DNA from: Teredinibacter purpureus
GTDB taxonomy: Bacteria; Pseudomonadota; Gammaproteobacteria; Pseudomonadales; Cellvibrionaceae
Direction: 5' to 3'
Assembly (NCBI RefSeq): GCF_014217335.1
Contig: NZ_CP060092.1
Span: 4,495,501 to 4,559,500, forward strand
Length of the DNA stretch: 64,000 nucleotides
The notes beneath the pieces are model-generated. The model was not told the DNA's origin, did not search any database, and saw nothing but the letters and a program-made list of their open reading frames with translations. The position numbers and the translations under genes were made by a program. Below are positions 45,891 through 55,205 of the stretch, piece by piece. Each line of letters begins with the position of its first letter. The stretch's first letter is position 1.

Positions 45891-46718
45891 ATGGCCGCTA
45901 AAAAAGCAAAAAAAATTGTGGATCCAGTAGCAGCACTTGAAAAAGAACTTTCAGCTCTCAAGGCTAAATTGGAAAAAGCAAGAGAAGCAAAATTAAAGAC
46001 TGTCGCAGCAGACGTTAAATCGACTACGACGAAAGCCTCAAGCTCCGCGAAGAAAGCAGCCGCTGCAAAAGCAAAAGTAGCCTCTATTCGAGGCAAAAAG
46101 AAGACCGCCGCTCAAGCTAAGCAGTTAGCCGCAGCACGAAAAGTTGCTTCGGCAGCATCCGCAACCGCGGCAACTGATAAAGCCGCCCTGTCTGCAGCAA
46201 AATCAGCGCTTTCTGAAGCTAAAACATCAGCCGCTCAGGCTAGCGCTCTCGCCAAGTCAGTAGCGAAAGAAGAAGCCGCTTATATTAAGAAAGTAACCAC
46301 TGCGAACAAGGCCGCCGCCAAAAAGGCCGCTGCTGCCGATAAAATAGCGGCTAAAAAAGCGGCTGTTAAAGCAAAATCTGCCGCTAAGAAAGCCGCAATA
46401 AAAGAGAAGGCCGCAACCGCAAAAGCTGCCGCCAAATTGAAGGCCGCGACTAAAAAAGCGGCTACCGCCGAGAAAGCGAAGGCTAAGAAAGCCGCTGCAG
46501 CCGCAAAAGCAAAGGCTAAAAAAGCGGTTTCTGTAAAAAAGGCAAAAAAACCAGCAGCTAAAGCTAAGCCCGCTGCAGGAAAGCGAGGTCGCCCAGCGGT
46601 CGCTAAAAAAGCAGCACCAAAGGCAAAAGTTGCAGGTAAACGAGGTCGCCCAGCCGCGGCCAAGAAAGCAGCAACGAAAGCCGCTCCCAAGCGTCGTGGT
46701 CGTCCACCAAAAGCTTAA
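45891..46718 (+). CDS. AlgP-like, histone-H1-like Lys/Ala-rich protein with AT-hooks
   Basis: A 275-residue basic, low-complexity protein. The N-terminal part (about 10-40, VAALEKELSALKAKLEKARE) is a coiled coil. The middle is Ala/Lys repeats (KKAAAKAK type) like eukaryotic H1 tails. The end carries three AT-hook-like motifs (GKRGRPAVA, GKRGRPAAA, KRRGRPPKA). This is the layout of AlgP/AlgR3 of Pseudomonas and related nucleoid proteins. It probably binds AT-rich DNA and affects chromosome structure or global expression. The long AT-rich upstream region is unusual. Confidence 0.85.
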   Translation: MAAKKAKKIVDPVAALEKELSALKAKLEKAREAKLKTVAADVKSTTTKASSSAKKAAAAKAKVASIRGKKKTAAQAKQLAAARKVASAASATAATDKAALSAAKSALSEAKTSAAQASALAKSVAKEEAAYIKKVTTANKAAAKKAAAADKIAAKKAAVKAKSAAKKAAIKEKAATAKAAAKLKAATKKAATAEKAKAKKAAAAAKAKAKKAVSVKKAKKPAAKAKPAAGKRGRPAVAKKAAPKAKVAGKRGRPAAAKKAATKAAPKRRGRPPKA

Positions 46719-46731
46719 TGGTGTGTACCTA

Positions 46732-46760
46732 AAAAAAGGCGCCCTATCGGCGCCTTTTTT
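46732..46760. terminator. Bidirectional terminator
   Basis: A perfect 12-bp stem (aaaaaaggcgcc with ggcgcctttttt) with a 5-nt loop lies between the convergent AlgP-like gene and the hypothetical gene at 46771. Confidence 0.92.
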
Positions 46761-46770
46761 ATCTATAACG

Positions 46771-47394
46771 TTATTTTCGAGGCTTTATCGACAACCTTAC
46801 GGGTTGCCCCTCTCCCACCTCACATTGTGACCGGTACTTCAACTTTTCGCCCGAAATCCCCTTTGCATCAAATTCAGTAATGAAAATTGCGGTTTTCTCA
46901 TCGAAATACACAGGCTCGGTATCATGAGCTGTTTGCAGTGTGAGATTAATCATAAATTCTGTTTTCCTATTAAACTCCTCCTCACACGCTATCCTAAACC
47001 CTTGCTTTATTTGTTCAGATATTCGTCTTTTTTCCTCTAATTCTTGTTCTGTCGGCTCGGTATTTTCGCGAACAATGGTGGTTAGCGTTTTCTTTGTTAG
47101 GCCATCAACCATTTCGTTGTAACTCAATCCATCTGGCCTGCGGCACAATATGCGATAAATAGGGCGCTCTGGCTTACTTTGCTCTCTATCCAAGGTTCCT
47201 CGCAATACTTCCGTACAAACCTCCAGCTTTTCGGCCGCCAATGCCGACTCTTTTAAGTCGAGGTAGTAGGGGTGATATTTTACGGGCAACCATAAACGAG
47301 ATTCATCTAAAGACGATGCGTTAATGCTTAGTGCGAACAAGAATAGTAGCGCATAGCTACTCAATATTTTTCGGGTCACCCATTGCCATCGCAT
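46771..47394 (-). CDS. Hypothetical exported protein
   Basis: About 207 residues with a signal peptide (TRKILSSYALLFLFALSINA). The frame is open to 47541, but that part lies over the PilZ gene. The ATG at 47394 or the GTG at 47379 are the likely starts, overlapping the end of the PilZ gene by 20-40 bp and suggesting translational coupling. The mature part is charged and contains a few cysteines (EVCTEVLRG, YRILCRRPDG, RIACEEEF, SQCEVG). No family was recognised. The link to a c-di-GMP receptor hints at an envelope or motility role. Confidence 0.65.
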   Translation of the reverse strand: MRWQWVTRKILSSYALLFLFALSINASSLDESRLWLPVKYHPYYLDLKESALAAEKLEVCTEVLRGTLDREQSKPERPIYRILCRRPDGLSYNEMVDGLTKKTLTTIVRENTEPTEQELEEKRRISEQIKQGFRIACEEEFNRKTEFMINLTLQTAHDTEPVYFDEKTAIFITEFDAKGISGEKLKYRSQCEVGEGQPVRLSIKPRK

Positions 47395-48031
47395 TAAAGA
47401 TATAACCAAACAAAACCAATAATTTATCTTCATCACTTTCATCAAACTGTACGCCAAATTGATACGTATCCGCCGTTTGGTCAACCTTACTCCGAATAAC
47501 AGCTTGAATACCGAGTGTTCTCTTAATACCTGCAACATCAAACTTACCTTTTATTTCAATCATATCCCCCATAGTGCCAATATTTTCACTAACGCTAACC
47601 ATGGCTCCTCCAATACTAATATCGGTGATTCGTCCAGGCTCGGAGCGAATGCTTTTTTGTGCGGGATTACTAATGAGTATAGGCAGCGCCACATCAACTC
47701 TCGAAGCATTACGGACCAACTTAAATTGTATTGCTCGAGGGAAATCAAGATAAACGAGATAAATTGGGATATCGGCAATATGCAATACAACCGTAGGAAA
47801 CAAGGCAACGCCATTAGAGCTCATGACCCTTATCACTACTTTGTGGCCTTCCTTTAGTGGCGGAAAATGGCCCGAATCCGGTACCGTTACTATCACGGCT
47901 TCGCCAGGAAGGCACCCTACAAGTACGCAGTCAAAACGGTCGCTCGACTTACCCGGGTTGGGGTGTATCTGGATGACTTGACCCATTTTAAGGTTGAGCT
48001 GCTCAAACGAAAGTAATTGCTTGTCAGACAT
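47357..48031 (-). CDS. PilZ-domain c-di-GMP receptor (YcgR-like)
   Basis: A 224-residue cytoplasmic protein. The N-terminal half resembles the YcgR N-terminal domain (about 10-105). The PilZ domain follows (about 108-215) with the RxxxR motif in LVRNASRVD and the DxSxxG motif in ITDISIGGAMV, so c-di-GMP binding is expected. YcgR-like proteins slow flagellar rotation. The downstream exported protein overlaps its 3' end. Confidence 0.88.
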   Translation of the reverse strand: MSDKQLLSFEQLNLKMGQVIQIHPNPGKSSDRFDCVLVGCLPGEAVIVTVPDSGHFPPLKEGHKVVIRVMSSNGVALFPTVVLHIADIPIYLVYLDFPRAIQFKLVRNASRVDVALPILISNPAQKSIRSEPGRITDISIGGAMVSVSENIGTMGDMIEIKGKFDVAGIKRTLGIQAVIRSKVDQTADTYQFGVQFDESDEDKLLVLFGYIFNAMAMGDPKNIE

Positions 48032-48204
48032 AGTATTCAGGGCACTTCTATCGATTATTCAACAGCCAGGACGGTGGGCGTCAATGGCAAGAGTTATTAG
48101 AATAGTTGATCCGATAGGAGCTTGCAGCGATCTGAGGTTGTGAGCGCTAAAGAGAGAGGAGTTGAAACCGCTGATAAAAAGTATCAGCGGTGAAATAAGG
48201 CCGC

Positions 48205-48900
48205 CTAGCTGCCCAGAGCAACTAGTGTTGTGTAATCAATATTTTCGCGGGGCGTTATAGATAAGCGATCAAATTCAAAATTCCAATCGACGAGTAATCG
48301 AGCTAGGGCGCGCGCCTGTTCATCAAGGCTTTTCAATTCATCGATGGTATCTTTTTTGCCTGAATAAAGTTTAACCTTCCGATGGTTCGATGCGAAAGAG
48401 TGGTCTGGGTAAGACATGCGATAGACCTCTAACTTCCAACGTAAGTTATGCACCATATTTCGATAGTATTCTAATTTGGTCGCGAGGGTAATTTTGTGGA
48501 TATCGGCCAGATCACCAAACACTTGGAAATCCGTTCCAAAAACCAACACAGACTTGCAATGAGGGTCGGCCACTACTGTCGCAGTGCGCTCATGGTCGAT
48601 CAATACGGCCAAGTCACCAAACACTTCGCCGGGAGTAATGTAATTAACGACCTTACGCTCCGTTTCTCCACTTCCAACAACGACCGCCAGTTGACCCCGC
48701 AAAAGAAAGTATAGCCACTGGTCATTTTGGCCTTGCTCAAGTAACACCTCCCCTGGTCGATACTCGATGATACGTGAATAACTCATCAACACGTCATATT
48801 GCCACTGGTCTCGCTGCTTTACGCCTTTATAGAAAGGAATAGAGGATAGAAGCTTATCCAATGAATCTTGTTGATAGTGATGTAGGGGGTGTACTTCCAT
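48205..48900 (-). CDS. Cyclic-nucleotide-binding domain protein without HTH
   Basis: A 231-residue protein with a cNMP-binding fold in the first 150 or so residues (YRPGEVLLEQGQNDQWLYFL, PGEVFGDLAVLIDHERTATV). The phosphate-binding cassette is recognisable, but the usual Arg-Thr/Ser end is replaced by HERTAT. The C-terminal part is helical and has no helix-turn-helix, so it is not a CRP-type activator. It may sense cAMP or c-di-GMP and act through protein contacts. Confidence 0.8.
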   Translation of the reverse strand: MEVHPLHHYQQDSLDKLLSSIPFYKGVKQRDQWQYDVLMSYSRIIEYRPGEVLLEQGQNDQWLYFLLRGQLAVVVGSGETERKVVNYITPGEVFGDLAVLIDHERTATVVADPHCKSVLVFGTDFQVFGDLADIHKITLATKLEYYRNMVHNLRWKLEVYRMSYPDHSFASNHRKVKLYSGKKDTIDELKSLDEQARALARLLVDWNFEFDRLSITPRENIDYTTLVALGS

Positions 48901-49328
48901 AACAAAAAACGCCTTATTATCGGTTCAAACTGAGCGGGTGCGATTGTTGATAAAAAAGTAATGATTTTCCGTGTTACAAGTCCATTTATAGCAGAAATGT
49001 TTAATTGATTTCTCTGGCCACAACTCGCATCACACTCATACGAGACCCCATTGCTCCGAACCAACCGTCACTTGCTATTACGACTCCCATTGATCTAACT
49101 CGGAAGCATTGTCATTCCTAGGGTTGAGTTAGTCTGAAAATTGTGTAGAGTGGTACTTTAGTTACAGGGATAGAGGGGAGGCTATTCTCCAACTTCAGTG
49201 CATTCATTAGAGCCACTATTGCGCTACTAATAAGTATTCTGAGGCTGTGTATCTTCCGCCCCCCCTCCTGAAAACGGCACACTAAATACAATAATACGGT
49301 AAGTACCGCCTCATCTTACGGGACTCAT
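48901..49328. other. Intergenic region without a recognised gene
   Basis: I see no supported gene, RNA or repeat in these 428 bases. It lies between divergent genes and must contain two promoters. Confidence 0.45.
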
Positions 49329-50504
49329 ATGTGCAATTTTAAACACTTGAAACAAACCGGCTACCTAATCGCTGCTCTTCTCTTACAGATATTGTGTAGC
49401 CATGCGATAGCCAACACCGCGCTAAATGGCCTTTCAATTCACTCTCAACTCGGAAAAGAGCAGTTTATCGCTGGGCTCTCCGTAACCACCCTTTCCTCAA
49501 GTTCTCGTGCCATATTGCTTTCAAGTGAAGAAAAGCAGATTCAGGTACGAGTATTAACCGATAGGATATCAGCGCGAAGCTTTAAACGCATGTGGATTGA
49601 AGGCATGGCTATTAATGCAAGCTCATCAGAATTGACGCAGCATGCACAGCAGATGGCCGACTTCAGTAACTTGCTTAAAATAAAGTTAATCGCTGGTGAT
49701 ATTTTCACCATCGAACGCAGCTCCGATAACGTTACAGTGCTATTAAATGGTATTAAACTAGGCGAAATTCCCGACGTTACTTTTTTCGATTTATTGTTGC
49801 GCACTTGGATAGGCCCCGTTCCACTTTCATCTGATTTTCGCGACAACCTGCTCGCTGAAGGTAGTATCGATGAAGGGCTCCGCTCTCGATTCGATAGCAT
49901 CACTCCAACTGACGAACGTGTTGCCCTTGTTCAGCAAAGCCTACGTAATATTAAAAAGCGCATTCCCCTAATCGCCAGTACGGTACCAGCTGTTAGCGCC
50001 AGCACTGCTCCTGCTATTGCTGCTCCGCCCCAAATAGTTGCCCCCGCCCCAACGATTCCCGAAATTCCCGAGCCGGCGGCACCTGTAGACGTTGTTACGG
50101 CGGTAGAACCCACTGCGGCACCAGAGGAGGAGGCTCCACAATTGGCGCTTTTGGATGCAGACTTAATGGATGAAGAGGAAGAAGACCTGGACTTTACAGC
50201 CGAAAGCCTATTGTCACAGCAGCTTTACATTGCCAGCTTAAAAAGATGGTCTAATAACTATTTATCTTACCCAAAACGCGCGCTTGAACGCTCCTGGCAG
50301 GGTAACGTTCGCTTGAGTATTACCGTAGACCGAGGCGGAAAGGTTAATAGCGTTGAGATTATCGAAGAGGCAAAACATCCTACCTTGACCAAGGCGGCTG
50401 TAAAAGCAGCCAAAAAAGCAAGTCCATTTCCCCCCATGCCTGACTCAATATCGGGTAATGATTTCACCTTTACCTTGCCCGTCGTCTTTAGGCTCACAAA
50501 TTAA
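49329..50504 (+). CDS. Chalcone-isomerase-like domain fused to a TonB C-terminal domain
   Basis: A 391-residue exported protein with a signal peptide (to about residue 28). Residues 30-190 resemble the bacterial chalcone-isomerase-like domain (LNGIKLGEIPDVTFFDLLLR then TWIGPVPLSSDFRDNLL). A Pro/Ala-rich, then very acidic linker follows (about 215-295). The C-terminal 90 residues form a TonB C-terminal domain (YPKRALERSWQGNVRLSITV, TKAAVKAAKKASPFPPMPD). It could contact outer-membrane receptors from the periplasm but lacks the usual TonB N-terminal helix with ExbB contact. The fusion is uncommon. Confidence 0.7.
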   Translation: MCNFKHLKQTGYLIAALLLQILCSHAIANTALNGLSIHSQLGKEQFIAGLSVTTLSSSSRAILLSSEEKQIQVRVLTDRISARSFKRMWIEGMAINASSSELTQHAQQMADFSNLLKIKLIAGDIFTIERSSDNVTVLLNGIKLGEIPDVTFFDLLLRTWIGPVPLSSDFRDNLLAEGSIDEGLRSRFDSITPTDERVALVQQSLRNIKKRIPLIASTVPAVSASTAPAIAAPPQIVAPAPTIPEIPEPAAPVDVVTAVEPTAAPEEEAPQLALLDADLMDEEEEDLDFTAESLLSQQLYIASLKRWSNNYLSYPKRALERSWQGNVRLSITVDRGGKVNSVEIIEEAKHPTLTKAAVKAAKKASPFPPMPDSISGNDFTFTLPVVFRLTN

Positions 50505-50512
50505 TCTGTAAG

Positions 50513-50567
50513 CCTTGCACACAAAAAAGCCGCTTAAGCGTATTAAGCGGCTTTTTTGTGTGCAAGG
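50513..50567. terminator. Very long perfect inverted-repeat terminator
   Basis: The arms 50513-50537 and 50543-50567 pair perfectly over 25 bp with a 5-nt loop. The centre is the usual aagccgctt type stem and A/T runs make it bidirectional between convergent genes. Confidence 0.92.
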
Positions 50568-50621
50568 TAATTTTTTAACGCACAACGCTATAGAGTATTC
50601 TAATCTCTGCAATACTAAGCG

Positions 50622-51182
50622 TTATCGTCTAGCGGCTAATTTCTCAAGCCGTTCCAATACCACACGCTCTATATCCGCCACTTCTAATTCCGATAGCCTT
50701 GGCAAGTAACTTAAGTTAATCATATGCAGATGTAAACACGGTGTCTCGGCGTTTAGCTCCCTCAAATCGCCCTTAACCAAAACGGGCAAAAAAGGTTTCC
50801 CCGCAGGCCGTTTTTGATTTATTAGTTTCAAGCCAATCTCAAGAGGAACAGCCCTACCTTTTTTATTTGCCGTTTTTAACGGCAATATAATATTGAGGCG
50901 ATTAGACTTACCATCAGTGTCAGCGGGAACAATAAATAGGCCTGTCGGCCGGACCGCGCCCTCGATAATACCTTGTAAAGTATCGTGATGCGCATAGGGG
51001 TTAGGAAGAATAACTAATTTACGATTCTCTTCTTTTGGGAAAAAAATATTATAGTTAGTATACAACTGTTCTACTGAACCAGAATAAACACACAGATGAT
51101 TTTCAAAGCCCATAACAAACTCTTGAGCTATCTGACGCCGCTTAAAAACGTCTAAATCCCAAACAAGGTCTTTATTCTCCAT
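50622..51182 (-). CDS. Hypothetical cytoplasmic protein
   Basis: A 186-residue protein with no signal peptide or membrane helix and no family that I recognise. It has alternating strands and helices (RKLVILPNPYAHHDTLQGII, GLFIVPADTDGKSNRLNIIL) and a helical C-terminus (LSELEVADIERVVLERLEKL). It is divergently placed from selO and convergent with the TonB-like gene. Confidence 0.6.
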   Translation of the reverse strand: MENKDLVWDLDVFKRRQIAQEFVMGFENHLCVYSGSVEQLYTNYNIFFPKEENRKLVILPNPYAHHDTLQGIIEGAVRPTGLFIVPADTDGKSNRLNIILPLKTANKKGRAVPLEIGLKLINQKRPAGKPFLPVLVKGDLRELNAETPCLHLHMINLSYLPRLSELEVADIERVVLERLEKLAARR

Positions 51183-51390
51183 ACATACGTAGCTCTTCGT
51201 GGACCATACTTTCGAGCGTTAATTAACCACTTTAACTAACACTCTAGAATCTAAGTTTGTTGGTGGTCGATGTTATCACCGTTATAGGGTAGTCTTAAAG
51301 TCAGATTAGACGTTCTACAGACTCTATTGACGAGAATTGCGACCTGTTCGTAATCAAACATTATCGACCGGCCGAGCAATCCTATTAACT

Positions 51391-52839
51391 ATGCAGTTTC
51401 TAACCAATTTTCATCAGCTGGGCGATAAATTCTCCTCTCCTGTAACGCCTCGAGGACTCACCAATCCGAGCTTTGTCATTACAAACCTTGAGTTATCAAG
51501 CACCCTTAGCCTCAAAAAAGAATGGCAACAACAAGCCGAGTATTTGCAACTTTTCAGTGGTAATCATCTCTCTACGAGCGCGTCACCTTTAGCAATGGTT
51601 TACGCCGGTCACCAGTTTGGCGGCTACTCTTCGCAGTTAGGCGATGGCAGAGGTGTTTTGCTAGGAGAAGTCAGTACACCTATAGGGCTTAGAGATATTC
51701 ACCTAAAGGGCGCTGGAACAACACCATTCTCACGCTTTGGCGACGGCTACGCGGTACTACGATCGTGCATACGAGAGTACCTTGCCAGCGGCGCCATGAA
51801 ATCACTTAATATTCCAACGACAGAAGCCTTATGTATTGTGCGTGGTGATAACCCCGTGCAACGGGAAATTATTGAGCCCGCGGCCATTCTTACGCGTGTG
51901 GCAAAGAGCCATATTCGTTTTGGCCACTTTGAATATTTTCATTACACGCAACAATTTGAACAGGTTAAAACGCTAGCCGATTATTGTGTTAATCACTACC
52001 TTCCTGAACACGCAAACAATTCGAACAAATACGAAATGCTACTACAAATGAGTACCCTCGCTACAGCCAAGACCATTGGCTTATGGCAGGCCGAAGGATT
52101 CTCTCACGGCGTACTCAACACCGATAACATGAGTATAGTGGGTGAAACGCTGGACTATGGACCTTTCGGTTTTATGGAAGCTTATGATCCAGGTTATATC
52201 TGCAATCACTCAGATACAGAAGGACGTTATGCTTTCGACCAACAACCTAGCGTCGGCCTTTGGAACTTAAATGCCCTTGCCTTTGCAATGAGCTCTCTTG
52301 TGGACCGTGACGTCGCTAGGGATATCCTTATGCAATATCAGCCCGCTTTACGTGATAGCTATAACCGTCGATTTGGTTTAAAGCTTGGCATAAAAAAGCT
52401 TACCGCCGAGCACGACTCACATTTACATGCGCTCTTTAAACTATTAGAAGAAAATGCCATTGATTACGCTCGGTTTTTCCGAGGGCTATCCCACCTTACG
52501 AACGATGACTGGCTAGCAACCTTGTTGTCGTTAAGCGACAATACTGCATGGAAAACTGAATTGCCTCTATGGCTAAACAACCATCAAGAAAACTGGAATA
52601 AAGAAGGCTGCTCGAGGCAAGAGATAGAAGCCTCAATGCTCTCGCGTAACCCAAAGTTCATGTTAAGGAATTATCTTGCAGAACAAGCCATTCGAGAAGC
52701 CTATAGCAACAACTATTCGGAACTAGAGCGCCTTATACTAGTACTGAGCGACCCTTATAATGAGCATTCTACGCTGGATCATTATGCAGATACGCCCCCA
52801 GATTGGGCAAAAAATATTCAGGTCAGCTGCTCGTCTTAA
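51391..52839 (+). CDS. selO: Protein adenylyltransferase SelO (YdiU family)
   Basis: A 482-residue pseudokinase-fold enzyme that transfers AMP to Ser/Thr/Tyr of target proteins, mainly in redox control. Conserved motifs: GHQFGGYSSQLGDGRGVLLG, KGAGTTPFSRFGDGYAVLRS, REYLASGAM, HGVLNTDNMSIVGETLDYGP. The C-terminal selenocysteine of eukaryotic relatives is replaced here by a tail ending QVSCSS. The ATG at 51391 gives the family N-terminus; the frame is open from 51337 and no strong ribosome-binding site is visible. Confidence 0.93.
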   Translation: MQFLTNFHQLGDKFSSPVTPRGLTNPSFVITNLELSSTLSLKKEWQQQAEYLQLFSGNHLSTSASPLAMVYAGHQFGGYSSQLGDGRGVLLGEVSTPIGLRDIHLKGAGTTPFSRFGDGYAVLRSCIREYLASGAMKSLNIPTTEALCIVRGDNPVQREIIEPAAILTRVAKSHIRFGHFEYFHYTQQFEQVKTLADYCVNHYLPEHANNSNKYEMLLQMSTLATAKTIGLWQAEGFSHGVLNTDNMSIVGETLDYGPFGFMEAYDPGYICNHSDTEGRYAFDQQPSVGLWNLNALAFAMSSLVDRDVARDILMQYQPALRDSYNRRFGLKLGIKKLTAEHDSHLHALFKLLEENAIDYARFFRGLSHLTNDDWLATLLSLSDNTAWKTELPLWLNNHQENWNKEGCSRQEIEASMLSRNPKFMLRNYLAEQAIREAYSNNYSELERLILVLSDPYNEHSTLDHYADTPPDWAKNIQVSCSS

Positions 52840-52843
52840 TACG

Positions 52844-54052
52844 CTAGAACAACTCAACAGACGCATCGTCTTGCACACCCTTTTCGGGCGATTCTGAGGG
52901 CTTATCTTTTTTAAGGTCATGGCTGCTCTCATCAACCGTGGTCAAACTTTTTTCTACCGCGGCTTCTAGCTTCTCAAAAACTTCATCTACCGCTAGGCCA
53001 TCATTGAATATTCGATTTGTCTGCACTATTGCTTGTAACGCAATATCCTCCAGAAACCGTTCGTTTTCGAGCGTTAACGCTAATGTTGGTACACGCCCCT
53101 GGATCAATTCAGCAACATTTTCAACTTCATCAACAATATCGCACATAACTTTCTGGTAAGAGTCCTTTATCGTTACCATCACTAACCCTACATCCTCAGA
53201 TAATTTTCGCAGCGCTGTTTTTTCATCAATCAAACGCTGCTTATCTTCTAACACTGCAATTCTAGCGTTCAATCCTTGTAACAAGGAAAAAGTATTATCT
53301 TTTATTGCACCATATTTATCGGCGTCGTTAATGGGCATATTTTTTATTAGCAACGAAACACGATCAAAATTAACGATGGTGCGATTACCAAAATCGATAT
53401 ACCGACCATTTGCAGCAAGCTGTGTTAGTAATTGAGATTCTAGATCTTTGGCCATGCCGTGGGCTTCCATATCTTTATCTCCCATCAAGCTGCGCATTTG
53501 CAAGCTACAGTGAAGCCCGTAACGCCCCAGCGTCCTAAAAAGCAATTGACCGAGTTCATCTAAATTGTCACAGTCGTGAACAGCCAAAAGAAATTGAATA
53601 TTAGCACCCAAGTCGCTGTTATCGGACATTGCCGTGTGTGCAGTTTGATTTGCGAGTTCCAGGCGAGATTTAAGCTGATGGTTAGCGATTTGATGGAAAA
53701 TACTTTTTGTAATTCTTGCACACGCTTCCTCACCATTAATAGTGGTATCAAAAAAGTCATCGCAACCAATTTCAAATGCAGCCAATTTATCATCAAGTGT
53801 ATATTTTTCGGTAATCACAACGAGCGGCGTATCCGTTAACACATCGCTGTCTAATAGCTCCTGACATACACCTAGATTTAAACTACCTTCATTAACACAG
53901 TCAAACACTACTGCTCTATAATTGTCTTCGGTTAGAAGCTGCAGAGTTTCCGATACACTTGTTACTTCTTTAGCGGCAAAATGTTCAACAATAGTTTGCC
54001 CTAAAGATGAGAGTTTATCCGTTTCTAACACTATAATTTTGTGTGAATTCAT
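52844..54052 (-). CDS. Receiver-like regulatory protein with long helical C-terminus
   Basis: A 402-residue protein. The first 120 residues look like a receiver domain with Asp51 in AVVFDCVNEG as possible phosphoacceptor and the pattern TPLVVITEKYTLDDKLAAFE then IGCDDFFDT. The middle (about 145-280) is not recognised; it may be a GAF-like sensor. The C-terminus is helical with an acidic tail (KDKPSESPEKGVQDD). The ATG at 54052 has an aaggagctgg site upstream; the frame is open to 54145. It is convergent with selO, 4 bp apart. Confidence 0.7.
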   Translation of the reverse strand: MNSHKIIVLETDKLSSLGQTIVEHFAAKEVTSVSETLQLLTEDNYRAVVFDCVNEGSLNLGVCQELLDSDVLTDTPLVVITEKYTLDDKLAAFEIGCDDFFDTTINGEEACARITKSIFHQIANHQLKSRLELANQTAHTAMSDNSDLGANIQFLLAVHDCDNLDELGQLLFRTLGRYGLHCSLQMRSLMGDKDMEAHGMAKDLESQLLTQLAANGRYIDFGNRTIVNFDRVSLLIKNMPINDADKYGAIKDNTFSLLQGLNARIAVLEDKQRLIDEKTALRKLSEDVGLVMVTIKDSYQKVMCDIVDEVENVAELIQGRVPTLALTLENERFLEDIALQAIVQTNRIFNDGLAVDEVFEKLEAAVEKSLTTVDESSHDLKKDKPSESPEKGVQDDASVELF

Positions 54053-54332
54053 TGCTAATACCAGCTCCTTTTCTGTCTTGGAGTAGATTACGGCCTTAAT
54101 TAAATGGCGCCTAAAATAGCGTGTAGTGCACCACTCCAACCACATAAACCTTTTAAATCTAGTTCAAGCCGCTCTTAATTTCCAATGGGTAATCGGCCTA
54201 AAAAAACCAAAATACCGCTCTCTAGACTATATGGATTAACACGACATTTATTTAAATATCGTCCTGCTATTGTGGCAACGTGCTAAATTTAATAGACCAT
54301 TCATGGTTCTTCAATTTACGCAAGGCTAACCC

Positions 54333-55205
54333 ATGTCCGCAGAAACCATTCCCACCAACACCTTGAGTCAAATAGAAAATACTATTACCGAACAGATAAA
54401 CAGTGATCATATTGAGGTCCCCATGCTACCCGAGGTCGCGGGCCGCGTTGTACGCCTCACTCAAGATGTTGATTCCGATGCGGCAGAACTAGCCACGCTC
54501 ATACAGAGCGATCAAACCCTCGCCGGACATGTTATGCGGGTCGCCAATTCCGCGCTTTACAGCCCCAACAATAGTTTAGTATCACTACAACAAGCCATAG
54601 CTCGCCTAGGAATGAAGCTCATTTCCGAGATAGCGTTGGCCGCCTCAATTAACTCGAGCCTATTTAACACCCCCGGCTACGAGGATCATATTCAGTACGA
54701 AATTCGCTATTCGTTAATGTCTGGATTGTGGGCGAAAGAGGTTGCGCGGGCGTCGCGAAGAAATGTCGAAGCTGCGTTTATTACGGGGTTACTCCACGAT
54801 ATCGGCCGCCCTGTTGCGGTACAAACGGCACTTGAAGCTGCTACAACCTGCGGGATTAAACTCGATACAACATCCGTGTACGCACTTGAGGAAAAATATC
54901 AACGCGACATAGGCGTAAAGGTAGTGGAACAATGGGAGATGCCGACTATCGTGAGGGATGTTGTACGCTATTTTGATGATTATAGCGCCGCTGGCGATGC
55001 GATGACTCAAACCATGATCGCCATCGCCGGCGCCGAATTTGCGAGCCACTCAATGTGCGAACAAGGTACGGAGGGCTGCCTTACCCGCGATCAACTTGTA
55101 GCTCATCCAGTGTTAGCCGAACTCAACTTATATCAAGACGAAGTTCTCGATTTACTCGAAAAAGAAGACCAGGTTAAATCTGCCATGGAGGCAATGCGAT
55201 CGTGA
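54333..55205 (+). CDS. HDOD-domain signalling protein
   Basis: A 290-residue protein made mostly of an HDOD domain (about 25-230; VPMLPEVAGRVVRLTQDVDS, SDQTLAGHVMRVANSALYSP, GLLHDIGRP). HDOD proteins are non-catalytic relatives of HD-GYP proteins that take part in signalling and stress responses. Its stop overlaps the GTG start of sthA (GTGA), so the two are translationally coupled, an unusual partnership with a redox enzyme. Confidence 0.88.
   Translation: MSAETIPTNTLSQIENTITEQINSDHIEVPMLPEVAGRVVRLTQDVDSDAAELATLIQSDQTLAGHVMRVANSALYSPNNSLVSLQQAIARLGMKLISEIALAASINSSLFNTPGYEDHIQYEIRYSLMSGLWAKEVARASRRNVEAAFITGLLHDIGRPVAVQTALEAATTCGIKLDTTSVYALEEKYQRDIGVKVVEQWEMPTIVRDVVRYFDDYSAAGDAMTQTMIAIAGAEFASHSMCEQGTEGCLTRDQLVAHPVLAELNLYQDEVLDLLEKEDQVKSAMEAMRS

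Noticed and set aside
46280..46690. Antisense frame rich in Ala and Phe
   Set aside because: It is the mirror of the Lys/Ala repeats of the AlgP-like gene, which has a proper start, ribosome-binding site and AT-hooks.
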